14,559 bases of DNA from UBA5189 sp035631615 (GTDB lineage: Bacteria; Chloroflexota; Limnocylindria; Limnocylindrales; CSP1-4): positions 1 to 14,559 of the forward strand of contig DASQIK010000055.1 in NCBI GenBank assembly GCA_035631615.1. Direction: 5' to 3'. The position numbers and the translations under genes are program-made. The notes below the pieces were generated by a model. It saw only the letters and a program-made list of their open reading frames with translations, ran no database searches and was not told the DNA's origin. Of this stretch, positions 12,681 to 14,559 are shown in pieces (within the stretch, counting starts at the first letter, position 1; every line of letters begins with the position of its first letter).

Positions 12681-13771
12681 CCGACACGATCAACGGCGCC
12701 GGCAACGGCGCCGGCAACGGCGCAGCCAGGGGCGCGAACGGCGCGGGTCCGGTCGCCGCGGCCGTCGAGCTGCCGGTGTTGACCCGGAAGGACTTCGTCT
12801 CCGACCAGGAGGTCCGCTGGTGCCCCGGCTGCGGCGACTACTCGATCCTGGCCCAGACCCAGAAGGTGATGCCGGACTTCGGCTACCCGAAGGAGAAGAT
12901 CGTCTTCATCTCCGGGATCGGCTGCTCGGGCCGCCTGCCGTACTACATGAACACGTACGGCTTCCACACGATCCACGGCCGAGCGCCGGCGATCGCCACC
13001 GGCCTCAAGGCCGCGCGACCGGACCTCATGGTCTGGGTGATCACCGGTGACGGCGACGCGCTGTCGATCGGCGGCAACCACCTCGTCCATGCCCTGCGCC
13101 GGAACGTGGACGTGCGAATCATCATGTTCAACAACCGGATCTACGGGCTGACCAAGGGCCAGGCCAGCCCCACCTCCGAGCTCGGCAAGGTCACCAAGTC
13201 GTCGCCGTACGGCACGATCGACTTCCCGGTCAGCCCGCTCGCGATCGCCCTCGCCGCAGAGGCGACGTTCATCGCCCGCTCAGTTGACACGTTCACGGAG
13301 CACATGCAGACGACCCTCAACGCCGCCGGCATGCATCACGGCTCGACCTTCGTCGAAGTCCTGCAGAACTGCAACATCTTCAACGACGGCGCGCACCGCG
13401 AGTTCACCGACCGTGAGGTCCGCGAGGACCGCACGGTCGTCCTCGAGCACGGCAAGCCGATGGTCTTCGGCAAGGATCGCAACAAGGGCATCCGCCTCGC
13501 GGGGCACCAACCCGAGGTCGTCACGATCGGCGAGAAGGGCATCACCGAGGCCGACATCCTCGTCCACGACGAGACCGACCCGCTGATCGCGTTCATGCTC
13601 GCCCACATCTACTGGCCCGAGTTCCCGGTCCCCGTCGGCGTGATCCGGCGCATCTCCCGCCCGACCCACGACCAGATGCTCACCGACCAGCTCGCCCAGG
13701 CGACCGCCAGCCGTGGCCAGGGTGATCTTCGCAAGCTGCTCAACACCGGCGAAACCTGGACGGTCGAATAG
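12677..13771 (+). CDS. korB: 2-oxoacid:ferredoxin oxidoreductase, beta subunit
   Basis: This 364-residue thiamine-diphosphate and 4Fe-4S subunit is the partner of KorA. Cluster cysteines are visible as WCPGCGDYS (Cys49, Cys52), GIGCSGR (Cys83) and LQNCNIFND (Cys232). The TPP/Mg motif runs from ITGDGDALSIGGNH to NNRIYGLTKGQ. No separate ferredoxin-like delta subunit is encoded nearby, as in other two-subunit enzymes. The N-terminus carries a Gly/Asn/Ala-rich tail of about 20 residues made from a 12-bp DNA repeat before the core starts near DFVSDQEVRW. The ATG at 12677 overlaps the korA stop (ATGA). The next gene's Shine-Dalgarno overlaps the korB stop, so the operon continues. Confidence 0.92.
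   Translation: MTDTINGAGNGAGNGAARGANGAGPVAAAVELPVLTRKDFVSDQEVRWCPGCGDYSILAQTQKVMPDFGYPKEKIVFISGIGCSGRLPYYMNTYGFHTIHGRAPAIATGLKAARPDLMVWVITGDGDALSIGGNHLVHALRRNVDVRIIMFNNRIYGLTKGQASPTSELGKVTKSSPYGTIDFPVSPLAIALAAEATFIARSVDTFTEHMQTTLNAAGMHHGSTFVEVLQNCNIFNDGAHREFTDREVREDRTVVLEHGKPMVFGKDRNKGIRLAGHQPEVVTIGEKGITEADILVHDETDPLIAFMLAHIYWPEFPVPVGVIRRISRPTHDQMLTDQLAQATASRGQGDLRKLLNTGETWTVE
12692..12748 (+). repeat. 12-bp tandem repeat coding the KorB N-terminal tail
   Basis: AACGGCGCCGGC occurs twice in tandem (12692-12703, 12704-12715), followed by AACGGCGCAGCC. A diverged copy, AACGGCGCGGGT, follows after a 9-nt insertion. It encodes the N-G-A-G units of the tail and keeps frame because the unit is 12 nt. 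Confidence 0.7.
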
Positions 13772-13774
13772 GAG
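13770..13774 (+). promoter_or_regulatory. Shine-Dalgarno that fixes a TTG start
   Basis: AGGAG overlaps the korB stop codon and ends 7 nt before TTG 13782. It supports that TTG over an upstream in-frame start at 13713, which would place 23 non-conserved residues before the zinc ribbon. Confidence 0.65.
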
Positions 13775-13781
13775 CGCCGAG

Positions 13782-14282
13782 TTGATCTGCCCGGTCTGCC
13801 GTTTCGGGAACTTTCCGGGCGACGACACGTGCGCCAACTGCGGCGCCGACCTCTGGAACGCCGACACGCCGCAGGGCATCACGACGTTCCGCGGCCAGCT
13901 GCTCGGCCTCCACCTGGATGAGCTCGGGCTGCCGGCGCCGAACCTCATCGAGGCGGGCGCCACGATCGACGAGGCGATCCGGCGGATGCAGGGCGACGGC
14001 GTGGACTGCCTGCTCGTCACGGATGGCGGGGCGCTCGTCGGCATCTTCACCGACCGCGACGCGATCCTGAAGGTCGCGGGGCAGCCGACGGCGGGCCGAA
14101 CCATCGGCGAGGTCATGACCCAGGATCCCGTCATCCTGCGCGGCGGCGACCCGGTCGCGGTCGCGATCCACAAGATGGCCGTCGGAGGGTTCAGGCACGT
14201 GCCGTTCGTCAAGGGTGGCATCCCGGTCGGCGTCGTGTCGGCGCGGGACGTGTTCCGGCACCTCGCCGCCGACCTTGCCTGA
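13782..14282 (+). CDS. Zinc-ribbon plus CBS-pair protein
   Basis: This 166-residue protein begins with a four-Cys zinc ribbon, MICPVCRFGNFPGDDTCANC (Cys3, Cys6, Cys17, Cys20). A linker including GITTFRGQLLGLHLDELGLP follows. The tandem CBS pair has IDEAIRRMQGDGVDCLLVTD and VGIFTDRDAILKVAG in the first motif, and IGEVMTQDPVILRGGDPVAV and FRHVPFVKGGIPVGVVSARD in the second. Such a module would bind an adenine nucleotide and use the ribbon to touch a partner protein or nucleic acid (inference). The TTG start is chosen because AGGAG lies 7 nt upstream and the conserved part begins exactly there. It is the second CBS protein of the operon, on the other side of korAB from the first. The next gene starts inside its last codons. 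Confidence 0.82.
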   Translation: MICPVCRFGNFPGDDTCANCGADLWNADTPQGITTFRGQLLGLHLDELGLPAPNLIEAGATIDEAIRRMQGDGVDCLLVTDGGALVGIFTDRDAILKVAGQPTAGRTIGEVMTQDPVILRGGDPVAVAIHKMAVGGFRHVPFVKGGIPVGVVSARDVFRHLAADLA

Positions 14283-14559
14283 GGCGGCACTCACCATCCG
14301 CTCGGTCGTCGTCCTCGCCGACGACCTCATCTGGGCCTCGCGCCTGTCCGAAGCGATCGCGGCCGCCGGCGCCCGCGCACGACCCGCTCGTCGGATCGCC
14401 GATCTCGAGCGGCTCCTCGCGCCGGAAGGCGGCGGGGATGGGCTCGTGATCATCGACCTGACCGCCCGCGCCTACGACGGCGTCGAGGCCATCCGCGCAG
14501 CGATCGCGGCCGGCGCCCGGGTCGTCGCCGTCGGGCAGCACGACGACGTGCCGCTTCGG
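14275..14559 (+). CDS. Receiver-like (flavodoxin-fold) protein, 3' end outside window
   Basis: Ninety-five residues are readable to the window edge without a stop. The pattern is that of a CheY-like alpha/beta domain: strand SVVVLADDLIWASRL with two adjacent acids, helix LSEAIAAAGARA, strand GLVIIDLTAR with an Asp at the usual phospho-acceptor place (about residue 61), and strand ARVVAVGQHDD. The Thr/Ser of a standard receiver is not obvious and the Lys strand lies near or beyond the edge, so it may be a degenerate receiver. The likely start is TTG 14275, overlapping the CBS gene stop by 8 nt, though no clear Shine-Dalgarno supports it. It appears to be the fifth gene of the korAB operon. The function is not known. 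Confidence 0.6.
   Translation, partial: MPEAALTIRSVVVLADDLIWASRLSEAIAAAGARARPARRIADLERLLAPEGGGDGLVIIDLTARAYDGVEAIRAAIAAGARVVAVGQHDDVPLR

Noticed and set aside
1..14559. tRNA, rRNA, CRISPR array, insertion sequence or prophage
   Set aside because: No cloverleaf-like segment, rRNA signature, regular spaced repeats, transposase or integrase motifs, or terminal inverted repeats were seen; the genes are ordinary chromosomal types with uniform base composition.

Overview
The window is compact, GC-rich bacterial chromosomal DNA of roughly two-thirds G+C or more by eye. It carries about 16 protein-coding genes and has no rRNA, tRNA, CRISPR array or insertion sequence that I can recognise. Gene content suggests a soil or freshwater aerobe of the Chloroflexota (for example Limnocylindria-like) or a deep actinobacterial lineage. 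The clues are a two-subunit ferredoxin-type 2-oxoacid oxidoreductase, cupin-cyclase hybrids, DinB/GNAT/EamA accessory genes, GTG/TTG starts and -10 boxes immediately upstream of start codons. The sequence alone does not settle the phylum.

Layout. (1) 1-1101, plus strand: the end of a TetR-like regulator, then two small multi-pass membrane proteins, both with good Shine-Dalgarno sites. (2) 1067-1943, minus strand: a cupin plus class III nucleotide cyclase hybrid, split into two reading frames by what looks like loss of one AT dinucleotide. (3) 2024-5561, plus strand: an aromatic-catabolism block with a fumarylacetoacetase-family hydrolase, a translationally coupled fold-type III PLP enzyme (D-threonine aldolase/D-serine dehydratase type) and homogentisate 1,2-dioxygenase. 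The first and last match the ring-cleavage and final hydrolysis steps of tyrosine/homogentisate breakdown; maleylacetoacetate isomerase is not in the window. (4) 5581-8527: single genes in mixed orientation, namely a PEBP-type lipoprotein, an EamA exporter, a DinB protein and a GNAT acetyltransferase. (5) 8545-10232, plus strand: an HpcH/HpaI class II aldolase followed after 8 nt by an aminoglycoside-phosphotransferase-fold kinase. (6) 10306-14559 (window end), plus strand: a tight operon of CBS-pair protein, korA, korB, zinc-ribbon/CBS-pair protein and the start of a receiver-like protein. Every junction is a stop/start overlap or a Shine-Dalgarno site touching the previous stop.

Points of most interest: the korAB operon bracketed by two CBS proteins, a candidate nucleotide-sensing control module for central carbon flux; the AT-deletion frameshift exactly at the cyclase metal-binding loop; -10-like hexamers 6-8 nt before six start codons, which suggests widespread leaderless transcription; and a 17-nt divergent spacer that must carry two promoters back to back.
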